Assembly: GCA_965247385.1 (NCBI GenBank) | Contig: CBDFHG010000002.1 | Span: 558,001-622,000, forward strand | Direction: 5' to 3' | DNA: 64,000 bases | Source: Thermohalobaculum sp965247385 | GTDB lineage: Bacteria; Pseudomonadota; Alphaproteobacteria; Rhodobacterales; Rhodobacteraceae | In this document: one piece after another, positions 1-8,225 of the stretch | Numbering within the stretch: position 1 is the first letter of the stretch | How the letters are laid out: every line of letters starts with the position of its first letter | Made by a program: the position numbers and the translations under genes | Notes under the pieces: model-generated | Databases searched by the model: none | What the model saw: the letters and a program-made list of their open reading frames with translations, nothing else | What the model was told of the DNA's origin: nothing

Positions 1-1362
1 CTCCAGCGCGTCCGCGAAGACCACCCCGCTATTCGCGAGAATGTGGACGAGATCCTCAAAACGCTGGACGAGCGCGATCCGAACACGATCGAGGACATGA
101 TCGCGTCGCTCAAGGCCGGCAAACCAATTAGTGCTCTCGAGATCGAGGAATCGCGGCTCTTCGAAAGATTCTTCCCCGATTTTATCGAGCGCATGAGCGC
201 CGAGGACGCTCCGAAGAACCCGGGTCAAGTCCTCTCCGCCATAACGCGCAATGAGCCGATAGCCGGCCTCGATATACATGCGCTTGACGAGGATCATCGG
301 GAGAACGCCCAGCAGTTAATCGCGCGGTGGGGAGATGTGCGAAGCCGGTTTGAGCGCCCCGCCCCGGAACTGAAAACATCTGCGAGCCAGCTTCTCGAGG
401 GCTGCGGCTTCACGAGCGTAGAGCTCTCGGGCGGCTCTTGGATCGTGAGCAAGCGGTTCCGCCGCTTCGAAATGCGATGCAACGTGCCTAAGGGGACGAC
501 CTGGTTCCTACCGCCCGAATACGGAAGCATCACGAACGGAGCGTATCGTCTCTATGTTTGCCGCCCGGGCGTCCCCGACGACCAGATCGAGCCTGAGCTA
601 GGCAAATCGGCCGAAGAGGCGCCGCCGATCCTGCTGTTCCTCGGCCGCATGACTCGGGCGCGTCGCCACGAGTTCGCGCAACGCATGCGCAGCGCGCACC
701 AACCGATCCTGCTAATCGACGAGACACTACTCCTCTTCCTCGCGCAGTCAGCTGAGGCGCGGCTCGAGACCTTATTTGAGTGCACGGTGCCCTTCGGCTA
801 TTCGCAACCCTACACGACGGACCCGGGGGACATCCCGGCGGAGATGTTCTTCGGCCGAAAGGAGGAGATCGCGAAGATCGCGCGGCGAAGTGCTGATGGA
901 TGCCTGGTCTATGGCGGCCGGCAACTCGGCAAGTCGGCGCTTCTGCACCAGGTGCGCAAGCTCTACCACGCGCCGGAGAAGGGGTTTATCGTCTGCTATC
1001 GGAGCTGCGACTCTATCGGTGGGATGGGTAATCCAGCCTCCATGGTGTGGCGTGAGATCGCGAAGATTCTCTCGGAATTTGAGGTCACGAGGGATGAGGA
1101 GGGTGCGCCTGAGCAGGTTCGCGACGCGATCCGCGCCTGGCTCCACGAGGACACGCAGCGACGAATCCTGGTGTTGCTCGACGAGACGGATCTCTTCATG
1201 TCTGCGGAGTCCCGCTCGAACTTCGCGAACCTCGTGAAGTTGAAGGAGCTCATGGAGACCACAGGCCGGCACTTCAAGGTGGTGTTCGCCGGTCTCCACA
1301 ACGTCCACCGCGCGCTCAGAGCCCCGAACTCACCGCTCGCACATCTCGGCGAGCCGATCTGA
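1..1362 (+). CDS. STAND-type P-loop ATPase, N-terminal part (partial; ends at in-frame TGA)
   Basis: The frame is open from base 1, so the gene probably begins left of the window; the first in-window start is GTG at 43. Residues are counted from that GTG. Residues 1-265 match no domain I recognise. A linker reading FFGRKEEI (269-276), the usual entry to STAND/AAA ATPases, is followed by a Walker A motif GGRQLGKSA (about 291-299), a Walker B strand RILVLLDETD (374-383) and a sensor-like strand FKVVFAG (411-417). The frame stops at TGA 1360-1362 inside a motif that in related ATPases, as I recall them, continues as EPIC(V/I)GPL. The same frame stays open after the stop and resumes coherent homology, so this is one protein of at least 954 codons cut by a nonsense codon. 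It precedes a HEPN-like gene, which suggests a switch ATPase of a conflict or defence system. The function is inferred; the P-loop ATPase call is firm. Confidence 0.7.
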   Translation, partial: LQRVREDHPAIRENVDEILKTLDERDPNTIEDMIASLKAGKPISALEIEESRLFERFFPDFIERMSAEDAPKNPGQVLSAITRNEPIAGLDIHALDEDHRENAQQLIARWGDVRSRFERPAPELKTSASQLLEGCGFTSVELSGGSWIVSKRFRRFEMRCNVPKGTTWFLPPEYGSITNGAYRLYVCRPGVPDDQIEPELGKSAEEAPPILLFLGRMTRARRHEFAQRMRSAHQPILLIDETLLLFLAQSAEARLETLFECTVPFGYSQPYTTDPGDIPAEMFFGRKEEIAKIARRSADGCLVYGGRQLGKSALLHQVRKLYHAPEKGFIVCYRSCDSIGGMGNPASMVWREIAKILSEFEVTRDEEGAPEQVRDAIRAWLHEDTQRRILVLLDETDLFMSAESRSNFANLVKLKELMETTGRHFKVVFAGLHNVHRALRAPNSPLAHLGEPI

Positions 1363-1392
1363 GTCGGCCCGCTCAACAACTCGAAAGAGGAC

Positions 1393-2907
1393 ATGGAGGG
1401 TGCGCGCCGGCTCGTGGTAAATCCGATGCGTGCCGCGGGGTTCGATTACGAGCCGCCACAGCTCGGCTGGGATATCCTCGCGAATGTGAACCACTACCCC
1501 TCGCTCGTGCAGGTTTTCTGCAAGGAGCTTCTGAACGGGCTCCACCGCCGGAAGATGCTGCAGAACAGCGGACCGCGCTGGGCGATCGATCGGAAGACGG
1601 TTTTCGAGGGCAGCGATTATCAGCAGATCGCGGAATCGATCCGCAGGAAGTTCCTGCTAACACTGAGCCTCGACCCGCGCTACGAGCTCGTGGCGAACGT
1701 CCTTGCGCTCTTCCGCATTACCGACGGCGACGAGGCTGTTCTGCGTCGAGGGATCGACGTGCCGAGGCTCTTCGAGGAGGTGGAAGAGTTTTGGCCCGAA
1801 AATCTACAGCGGCTCGACCGGAACGCCTTCACGGGGCTCCTCGACGAGATGGTCGATCTCGGGGTCCTCAGCCGTCTCGGGAGCAAGCGCAATCGCTACG
1901 GCCTCAGGACCTCGCATGTTGCCCAGATGCTCGGCACCGAGGAGGAGATTGAGGACACGATCCAGCAACTCATGGATCTCGAGCCGAGGGTCGATTATGA
2001 CACGGCGCTCTACTGTAGGCCGATCCGTATCGGGAACCCGATGCAGCGCTCGCCCTTCTCGGACCAGCAGCTGACCGAGCTCTTCAATCTGAAGAATCCG
2101 GACTGCCAAATCGTCGCGGCAACGGCGATCCTCGGTATCGAGAGCGCAGTGGAAGCGCTCGAAGCGATTGCGCCCGACTGGCACAAGGAGGGTGAACCCC
2201 GCCGCGAGGTCGGGGTGGTCCGGGAGAGCGACAAGCAGTTCCGCAGAGTGCTCTCCAGGTTCGAGAAGCGCGGTCGGCATGCGATCGTCATCGTCGCTCC
2301 CGCAGCGAAGTGGGACGAGCAGTGGCTCGAGTACGCCGCGAAACAGAAGGGCGTTCAGAGCGGTGTCGTGCGTCCGATCTTCGTTGCCAATGGCGTCTGG
2401 CTTCGGGAAAGAATCTTGGCCTCCGAGTGCGAGCTTCCGTGGAAGGTGATCACACCGCGACCCTGGGGGCACCAGATGCTCCGAGCGCACCTCGACGAAA
2501 CCGAGGGCGTGATGCTCGACCACAAGGAGCTTCGGCAGTGTCTCCTCAATGGATCGGGCGGGGCGCCCGAGCGGCTCGTGGCGGCCTGCGCGGAGCTTCA
2601 GGAGCAATACCGCAATGGGAGCCGAGATCTCGAGAGGGCGGTCGGAGAGTGGGCAGTGGAGCAGGCTGTCTCGCTCGAGGAGGTCGGCCTCGACGAGAGC
2701 TTTGGCGAGATCGTCGATACGCTCGACGATTGTCTACCGGAGGAAATCCCGGTCTTGCGCGAGATCTGGAAAGACGCTAGGCACGCCCTGACATTGAACC
2801 TGTCGGTCCGGCTCTTCTCCGCGCTCGGGCTGCTTGATCCGGTCGATCCGAATCGCAAGGGCATTCGTTTCACAAAACTCGGGCGTCTTCTCAAGCGGAG
2901 CTTGTAG
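1393..2907 (+). CDS. STAND-type ATPase, C-terminal part (same frame as the preceding segment)
   Basis: This is the in-frame continuation after the TGA at 1360-1362; the first ATG after the stop is at 1393, so it would be made only by reinitiation or readthrough. Residues 1-60 look like the lid or helical end of the ATPase module. Residues about 85-190 look like winged-helix repeats (FTGLLDEMVDLGVLSRL, then KRNRYGLR). The last 300 residues are charged, helix-rich and unrecognised. Such a layout (P-loop, winged helix, C-terminal sensor region) is common in STAND proteins. It stops 5 bp before the GTG of the HEPN-like gene, indicating one transcript. Function inferred; unity with the upstream segment is strongly supported by frame and motif continuity. 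Confidence 0.65.
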   Translation: MEGARRLVVNPMRAAGFDYEPPQLGWDILANVNHYPSLVQVFCKELLNGLHRRKMLQNSGPRWAIDRKTVFEGSDYQQIAESIRRKFLLTLSLDPRYELVANVLALFRITDGDEAVLRRGIDVPRLFEEVEEFWPENLQRLDRNAFTGLLDEMVDLGVLSRLGSKRNRYGLRTSHVAQMLGTEEEIEDTIQQLMDLEPRVDYDTALYCRPIRIGNPMQRSPFSDQQLTELFNLKNPDCQIVAATAILGIESAVEALEAIAPDWHKEGEPRREVGVVRESDKQFRRVLSRFEKRGRHAIVIVAPAAKWDEQWLEYAAKQKGVQSGVVRPIFVANGVWLRERILASECELPWKVITPRPWGHQMLRAHLDETEGVMLDHKELRQCLLNGSGGAPERLVAACAELQEQYRNGSRDLERAVGEWAVEQAVSLEEVGLDESFGEIVDTLDDCLPEEIPVLREIWKDARHALTLNLSVRLFSALGLLDPVDPNRKGIRFTKLGRLLKRSL

Positions 2908-2912
2908 GCAGA

Positions 2913-3992
2913 GTGATCGGCTTCGACGATCCTTGGCTACTACCGTCCGCACGGAGCTACCTCGAGGAGGTCTCCGTGCAGATGGACGAGGGTGGCGCGA
3001 TCTTGGCAGGTGGTCCTTCGATGCCGCCTGGTATCCTGCAGGCACTCGAGCGATATTTCACAGAGGCACGCCCTGAACTCGCGGTGCGCCGCGTGCAGGT
3101 TGAGGCCGGACCCCTGCCGGTCGAGATCGTCGCTGCGGGGTTTGGCCTCGATACGCCGGATGTGGCAACCCTTGCCTCGTGCCGAGAGTTATTAGAGCAC
3201 GTTGCCCTCGTGGAGTTTCCAGAGGAGCTTGGCGGAGAGCTCGTCAAAGTCTGGCGGCTCTTTGTCCGCCGCTTCGCGAAGGCCCGGGCAGAGCACTGGG
3301 GTGCCCTGGCGATCCTTGTGCTGCCGGGCAACGCTGGAGTGGAGGCGTTCATGGGGTTGTCCAAGGTTGCGTGGAACGGACGGCTCCGCCGGATCGACGC
3401 TGCAATCTGGGCCAACACACATGCGCCGGCAGCACGCGGGGAGCCACTCGACGCGCTAGCCGAGGCACTTGCGGTCGAACTCGGGGGATGGAATCTATGC
3501 CTCGTGGAACGGATTGCGCGCGCCCGGGACGAGGACCTTCTCGAGCCCAACCGGCTTCTCGAGAGCCTATTGGACATCCTCGGGCACCCCCCGGGAAACC
3601 AGGACAGTCTCGACGGCCACGGGTTCACCTGCAGCCTGCGCCTCCTCGAAACGAAGGAAGATGCACTCCTGACGCGCCGGATTTGGCGCGCGCATCTCCG
3701 TGCACTCTTTCCCTGGATCGAGGAGGTCCGGCAAAAGGTGATAGCCAGATATAGCCGCCGCCTGACCGTTGACCATTTTCAACGCGATCTCGGCGCGAAA
3801 ACCGTCGAGGACATCGAGTTCGGCGGAATCGTGAAGCAACTGATCAGCACGGTGCAACCCCGGGAGGGAGACTTCTTGCGCACAATGTGGAACATGCGCA
3901 ACGATCTCGCGCACAGGAAACCCGCGGCAGGATCGGATCTCAAACAGGCGCTCGATCTCGCAGGGATCCTTGGCTTCGCCGAACAGTTGTGA
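2913..3992 (+). CDS. HEPN-like effector candidate, partner of the STAND ATPase
   Basis: This protein of 359 residues starts at GTG 2913, five bases after the ATPase stop, so the two are almost certainly co-transcribed. I do not recognise the first 240 residues. The C-terminal part is helical and ends with MRNDLAHRKP, where R329-N330-D331-x2-H334 gives the R-x4-H signature of HEPN domains, normally the catalytic site of metal-independent RNases in toxin-antitoxin, abortive-infection and CRISPR proteins. Upstream helices (about 235-320, rich in Arg, Trp and Leu) fit the four-helix HEPN layout. A STAND ATPase next to a HEPN protein suggests sensor plus RNase effector. There is no signal peptide or membrane segment, so it is probably cytosolic. 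The motif is seen; the nuclease role and the pairing are inferred. Confidence 0.6.
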   Translation: MIGFDDPWLLPSARSYLEEVSVQMDEGGAILAGGPSMPPGILQALERYFTEARPELAVRRVQVEAGPLPVEIVAAGFGLDTPDVATLASCRELLEHVALVEFPEELGGELVKVWRLFVRRFAKARAEHWGALAILVLPGNAGVEAFMGLSKVAWNGRLRRIDAAIWANTHAPAARGEPLDALAEALAVELGGWNLCLVERIARARDEDLLEPNRLLESLLDILGHPPGNQDSLDGHGFTCSLRLLETKEDALLTRRIWRAHLRALFPWIEEVRQKVIARYSRRLTVDHFQRDLGAKTVEDIEFGGIVKQLISTVQPREGDFLRTMWNMRNDLAHRKPAAGSDLKQALDLAGILGFAEQL

Positions 3993-4016
3993 GCCAACTG
4001 TGCAACGACAATTATG

Positions 4017-4113
4017 ATGACCGCCTGTCGCTCGAAGCGGAGCGGACTTTTTCCGCCGATGGCTGAGTGCCGTCTGCGAGGATTGTAGAAGCCGTTGATG
4101 TATTTGTAATAGT
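4017..4113 (-). pseudogene. IS3-family transposase (OrfB) C-terminal relic
   Basis: On the minus strand this short stretch encodes YKYINGFYNPRRRHSAIGGK and continues SPLRFER, the well-known C-terminal end of IS3-family OrfB integrases (family form YI-x-FYN-x-RRRHSALG). Nothing upstream on the same strand restores the DDE core, so only the tail survives. It begins 24 bp after the HEPN-like gene and marks an insertion or deletion edge of the island. Confidence 0.65.
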
Positions 4114-4258
4114 TCCGACTTGATCTGACACCTCCCCCTTCCCAGCAAACTGGAATGGGAACGGCACATCTCTTGAAGGAGATGATGGTTGTCCGTTTTA
4201 TGGTGGTGCACACCAACCACGAAACAAGGAAACCACAATCAAAAATCATGGCGACCAT

Positions 4259-4730
4259 CAACAGACATGCCTGGCCCATCTGGCTCGCGACCTGGCCTAT
4301 GGGTTGGAGGGCAGCGATGATCAGCTGCCGTTTCGCCTGAAATTGTGGCTTGATAAGCTGCTCGCGCTGGCCCGTAACATCGATAGCTATGCGGCCACTA
4401 CGCTGATGGCGAAAAAGCCTCAGGCCCGAGGCTACGCTGGCTGATATTTTGCGCACCAGACCGACCTGCTGCGAGGTGGCCGAGAAGCGGCGCGCCAAAT
4501 TCGCCCGCGCCAGCCCACGACGGCTGACGTTCCTGGACTTCCCCGGCCAGCTCGAGGTCACCAACAATGCCTGCGAGCGCGCCCTGCGTCGCGCCGTCAT
4601 TCAACGCGTGACCAACGGCTTCCGCTCAATGTGGGCCGCAGAAGGCGACTGCGCCGTCAGAACCGTCACCGACACCGCCAAACTCGCAGACAAATCCCCG
4701 TATCAAACGATCATCGAAACCTTGGCCTGA
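4259..4730 (+). pseudogene. IS66-family transposase relic, frameshifted
   Basis: Two pieces in different frames resemble the internal and C-terminal parts of IS66 TnpC-type transposases. The first (about 4259-4430) reads QTCLAHLARDLAYGLEGSDD. The second (4449-4730) reads LEVTNNACERALRRAVIQRV and continues to TNGFRSMWAAEGD, covering the conserved glutamate region (NNACERALR). A frameshift lies near 4430-4450 and the N-terminal two thirds are missing. It is unrelated to the intact IS66 element at 16974-19245, whose transposase is different in sequence. Confidence 0.75.
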
Positions 4731-4758
4731 CCTCCGAAGTACGCCGGGAAAAAGGGAC

Positions 4759-5072
4759 GTGAGCAACTACCAATATGAAATGCCCGCAAGACGTCTACGC
4801 ACCTTACAACGGATCTACCAAGGACTGCCTGAGGTGGAATACCCGTTCCATGACAAGGATATTCTCGGACGGCCTGCGGACGCATTAGCATGCACCGAAA
4901 GAAAATCAAATTCCAACCGTCATGGCCAGCTAAAGGCTCGGCATTAAGGAGGTGGATGATGGCATCTGGCTGGTAAGCTTTATGCACCACGATCTCAGAT
5001 ATATCGACCTGGAGCAAAAAAACATTGCAACTATCGACAACCCGTTCGGCACGAGGGTGTCCCATGTCTTAG
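4759..5072 (+). pseudogene. IS481-like transposase C-terminal relic
   Basis: Fragments in at least two frames spell the C-terminus of an IS481-like DDE transposase: PEVEYPFHDKDI near 4830-4865, then MHRKKIKFQ near 4890-4915, then VDDGIWLVSFMHHDLRYIDL and DNPFGTRVS from about 4952. Several frameshifts separate them and the catalytic core is absent. It is the last feature before the tRNA-Arg 3' end. Confidence 0.6.
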
Positions 5073-5115
5073 GTACAAACAGTTACCTATGTGTCCGGGT
5101 CGGACATGAAAAGAT

Positions 5116-5192
5116 TGGCGCGCCGAGGAGGATTCGAACCCCCGACCCCCAGATTCGTAGTCTGGTGCTCTATCCAGCTGAGCTATCGGCGC
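5116..5192 (-). tRNA. tRNA-Arg (ACG)
   Basis: A 77-nt cloverleaf on the minus strand. The acceptor stem GCGCCGA pairs with TCGGCGC, the T-loop is GTTCGAATC, the anticodon loop CTACGAA gives anticodon ACG, and the 3' CCA is encoded. The 3' end faces the relic-filled region to the left, the usual geometry for an island integrated into a tRNA gene. Confidence 0.95.
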
Positions 5193-5344
5193 CTGGCCGC
5201 GCGTGGTCTGGCACCATCATTCGGGCGTCGAGCCGTCGCACGGCGAGACCGGTATCTAACGACCGAGACAACGGATTGCAAGGGTGAACACCCAGCCTGC
5301 AAAGGGCGCGTCAGGACGCCATTCGGGCAATCATCCGGATCGCA

Positions 5345-6736
5345 TCACCCGTTGTCCGGCGCGGTTGGAAGGCGGATCGCGAACTCGGTACCCTTGGTGG
5401 TGCTGGAGATCAGCTCAAGATAGCCACCATGAGCACGCACCAGTTCCTCGGCAATTGCCAAGCCGAGGCCTGTGCCTCCACTGCGCATACCGCCACGGAA
5501 TGGTTTGAACAGGTTTTTCAATGCTTTGGCCGGCATGCCGGGGCCGGTGTCATGAACGAGAATTTCCTGCTGACTGCCGATATCAACGCGAATCTCGCCA
5601 GGGCCGCCGCTGGCGGCGATCGCCTCGACGGCATTGCGCATCAGGTTGGTCAGCACGCGGTAGAGTTGCTCCGGGTCGGCCAGCACGGTGTGTTGCTCCG
5701 GGATGTCGATCCGGCAGCGCACGGCTCCGTCGCCGGCACCGAGCCCGAGTCCCTCGGCCACTTCCTCGGTCAGCGCCCGGAGCCTGACCTGACGCAGTTC
5801 GGGCGCGGTTTCCTCGACGCGGCCATAATCCAGTGTGCGCTGGCACAGGTTGATCGCCCGATCAAGCGAGCCGATCAGCTTCGGCAGCACCCGCGCCACC
5901 AGGGGATCGCGGCTCATCTCCAGCCGGTCAGCCATCAGGTATCCCGTCGACAGCATGTTGCGCAGGTCGTGGCTGATCTTGGCCAACGCTTCGCCCAGCA
6001 AGGCCAGCCGCGAGCGCTCGCGCAGCGCCGTCAACACGTCCTCCTGCATCTCGGCCAGCGCCTGCTCGGCATCGGCGACCTCGCCGAGCCGGCTAGACGG
6101 CTGGATGATCCGCGCCGGGTCCTCCGGGTTTTCCTGGAATGCCTTGACGTTCTCGATCACTCCCATCAGCGGCGACACCACAAAGCGGCGCACGGTCAGA
6201 AAGATCATCGCCGCTGTGATGATCGAGATAATCAGCGACAGTCTGAGAATGCGCCAGCCATAGTCGATCATCGCCGCCTTCAGCGGACCGCTGTCGAGGG
6301 TGATTTCGATTGCCTCGGCTTCCATCGCGGTTGGCGCGCCGATCACCCGGATCACGTCGCTCTCGCCCCCTGCCAACATCCGCGTGAGCGCATCGACGAT
6401 CCTCGCGACTGTGTCCATGCCGCGCAGGTCAAATGTGGCCGAGACCTCGGACATGTCGTCGCGCGACAGAATCAGGGTGCGGGTGCCCTGGTATCTTAGC
6501 ACGATGTTCAGCGCCTCGGTCTTGCCCAGCAAATGGTGCTGCAACTCGGGCGAGACCATGCCGTCGGGGGCCGCTAGTACGCTCAGCGCGGCGATCTCGG
6601 CCCGGACCACCCGCTCGGTCAGATAGCCGGCGCGAAAACGGGCCACCGAGGGCACGAAGATCGCCACCTCGACGAGCATCACCACGAGAATGGTGAGGAT
6701 CAGCAGACGCCCCGACAGCCCGCGAAACAGTGGCAT
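5345..6736 (-). CDS. Membrane-bound sensor histidine kinase
   Basis: 463 residues. Membrane segments lie at about 10-30 and 162-182, flanking a periplasmic sensor region of about 130 residues; a HAMP-like segment follows (about 183-235). The H-box KISHDLRN carries the phosphorylated histidine H256. The ATPase domain has the N-box NLMRNAVEA (364-372), the G1 box DTGPGMP (396-402) and the G2 box GGTGLGLA (420-427). It should autophosphorylate and signal to a response regulator, but none is encoded nearby, so the partner is elsewhere and the stimulus is unknown. The gene is monocistronic here, separated from the flavoprotein gene by its own upstream gap. All catalytic residues expected for a HisKA-type kinase are visible. 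Confidence 0.9.
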   Translation of the reverse strand: MPLFRGLSGRLLILTILVVMLVEVAIFVPSVARFRAGYLTERVVRAEIAALSVLAAPDGMVSPELQHHLLGKTEALNIVLRYQGTRTLILSRDDMSEVSATFDLRGMDTVARIVDALTRMLAGGESDVIRVIGAPTAMEAEAIEITLDSGPLKAAMIDYGWRILRLSLIISIITAAMIFLTVRRFVVSPLMGVIENVKAFQENPEDPARIIQPSSRLGEVADAEQALAEMQEDVLTALRERSRLALLGEALAKISHDLRNMLSTGYLMADRLEMSRDPLVARVLPKLIGSLDRAINLCQRTLDYGRVEETAPELRQVRLRALTEEVAEGLGLGAGDGAVRCRIDIPEQHTVLADPEQLYRVLTNLMRNAVEAIAASGGPGEIRVDIGSQQEILVHDTGPGMPAKALKNLFKPFRGGMRSGGTGLGLAIAEELVRAHGGYLELISSTTKGTEFAIRLPTAPDNG

Positions 6737-6784
6737 GGTCCTCCCGACAATATCTTTCGTCTTTTCATGTCATTATATGGTGTT

Positions 6785-8209
6785 TTAGCCAAGCCGGGCA
6801 AGCAGGCGGACAGCCAGCTTGATCCAGCGGTTACCGAACAGGCGGGGCGTGTAATAGGCGCCGGCAGCGCGTTTGCCCGCCTCGCCGAGCGTCGGATAGG
6901 GTGCGACATAACCCGCCATCGCTCCGATCTTGAGCCCCGAGGCCAGTGCCAGCGCCCAAGGGTGGATCAATTCACCTGCCTGCACACCGACGATAGAACA
7001 GCCGAGGATGCGGCCGCGTGGGCCGGTCATGGCCTTGACAAGCCCCTCCGGTTTGCCTTCTGCTAGGGCGCGATCGCTCTCGGCGAAGGAGAAGCGGTGG
7101 ACCTCAACGGCATCGCCGAATTGCTCGCGGGCTTCGGCCTCGGTCAGGCCCGCCTGGGCGACTTCGGGGTCGGTGTAGGTCACCCGAGGGATATGTCCGG
7201 TGCGGTTGGTCACCGGCAGGCGAAACAGCGCGCTGCGGATCACCAGCCCGGCGTGATAGTTCGCTACATGGGTGAATTGCAGCCCCCCCGCCACGTCGCC
7301 GATAGCATAGATCCGGCGGTTCGAGACCGAGCGCAGATCCCTGCCGACGGTCACGCCGCGCCGGTCGAAATCGACCCCTGCGGAATCGAGGCCAAGGCCC
7401 TCTACATTTGCCTGACGCCCGGTAGCGATCAGCAGGTGAGTGCCCTCCAAGACCTCACCACCCACCAACGTCACCCGGATCGCGCCTGCCACGCCGGAGA
7501 CCTCTGCGACCTTGGCGCCGTCGCGGATATCGACGCCCTCGGCGCGCAGCCGGGCGAGAGCGACGGCGGTAATCTCCGGATCCTCGCGGCCAAGCGTGAC
7601 GAGCGCTTCCAGCACGATGACCCGGCTGCCAAGGCGGCGATGTGCCTGGGCCAATTCGATGCCGATGGGACCGCCGCCAACAACGATCAGGGTTTCGGGC
7701 AGGTCGCGGTTATCCCACAGGGTCTCGTTCGTCAGGTAGGGCACCGTATCAAGACCGGGAATCGGCGGCACCGCGGGGGCCGAACCGGTGGCGATGACAA
7801 AGCGCCGCGCGGCGATCACATGCCCGCCGGCGGTAACTTCGGCCGGCCCGGTGAACTGGCCATGGGCCTGGATGACTCGCACCCCCAGCCCCTCGAAACG
7901 CTCGACGGAATCATGCGGGGCAATGGCGGCGATGGTGCGATGGACATGGGCCATAACGGCAGCGTAATCGACCTTCGGCTCGTGATCCGCGATACCGAGG
8001 TGCGCGGAGGAGCGATGCGTCTGGGCGGCCTTGGCGGCGGCGATCAGCGCCTTGGAGGGGACGCAGCCGAAATTCAGGCAGTCGCCACCCATCTTGTGGG
8101 CCTCGATCAACTCCACCCGGGCACCCATCTGTGCTGCCCCAGCGGCAACCGACAGCCCGCCCGACCCGGCGCCGATGATGCAGAGATCGGCGGTGATGCG
8201 TTCAGCCAT
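6785..8209 (-). CDS. MerA/Lpd-like FAD-NAD disulfide oxidoreductase
   Basis: I chose the ATG at 8209, 16 bp after the TVP38 stop, giving 474 residues (MAERITADL...). A Rossmann motif GAGSGG (13-18) binds FAD, and the redox pair sits in GGDCLNFGC (C44, C49). A second dinucleotide motif VVGGGPIGIE is near 180 and a dimerisation domain ends the protein. It resembles mercuric reductases and dihydrolipoamide dehydrogenases but has no N-terminal MerA metal-binding domain and no C-terminal Cys pair. The C-terminal motif reads APYPTLGE where Lpd has AHPT-x-xE, so the usual active-site His is replaced by Tyr. Together with the overlapping-context TVP38 gene this matches the common TVP38-flavoprotein pairs of unknown substrate; a mercury role is not supported. 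Confidence 0.85.
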   Translation of the reverse strand: MAERITADLCIIGAGSGGLSVAAGAAQMGARVELIEAHKMGGDCLNFGCVPSKALIAAAKAAQTHRSSAHLGIADHEPKVDYAAVMAHVHRTIAAIAPHDSVERFEGLGVRVIQAHGQFTGPAEVTAGGHVIAARRFVIATGSAPAVPPIPGLDTVPYLTNETLWDNRDLPETLIVVGGGPIGIELAQAHRRLGSRVIVLEALVTLGREDPEITAVALARLRAEGVDIRDGAKVAEVSGVAGAIRVTLVGGEVLEGTHLLIATGRQANVEGLGLDSAGVDFDRRGVTVGRDLRSVSNRRIYAIGDVAGGLQFTHVANYHAGLVIRSALFRLPVTNRTGHIPRVTYTDPEVAQAGLTEAEAREQFGDAVEVHRFSFAESDRALAEGKPEGLVKAMTGPRGRILGCSIVGVQAGELIHPWALALASGLKIGAMAGYVAPYPTLGEAGKRAAGAYYTPRLFGNRWIKLAVRLLARLG

Positions 8210-8225
8210 GCCCCCTGCCCCGCCT

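Noticed and set aside
1360..1362. TGA read as an amino acid (recoding or selenocysteine) in the STAND gene, and likewise at 51207 in the IS630 gene
   Set aside because: Many intact genes here stop at TGA (for example glpX-type core genes, serB neighbours, yidD), no SECIS-like hairpin is evident, and the IS630 copy is already dead. Nonsense mutations explain both.
1804..2607. Long minus-strand open frames opposite the STAND gene and other genes (also 7097-8380, 16968-18452, 20205-21890)
   Set aside because: These are frames opposite GC-rich genes; the residue composition (Arg/His/Gln-rich) and absence of motifs mark them as shadows.
6785..8209. Mercury-resistance operon
   Set aside because: No merR, merT or merP, no N-terminal MerA domain and no C-terminal Cys pair; only the generic flavoprotein fold is shared.
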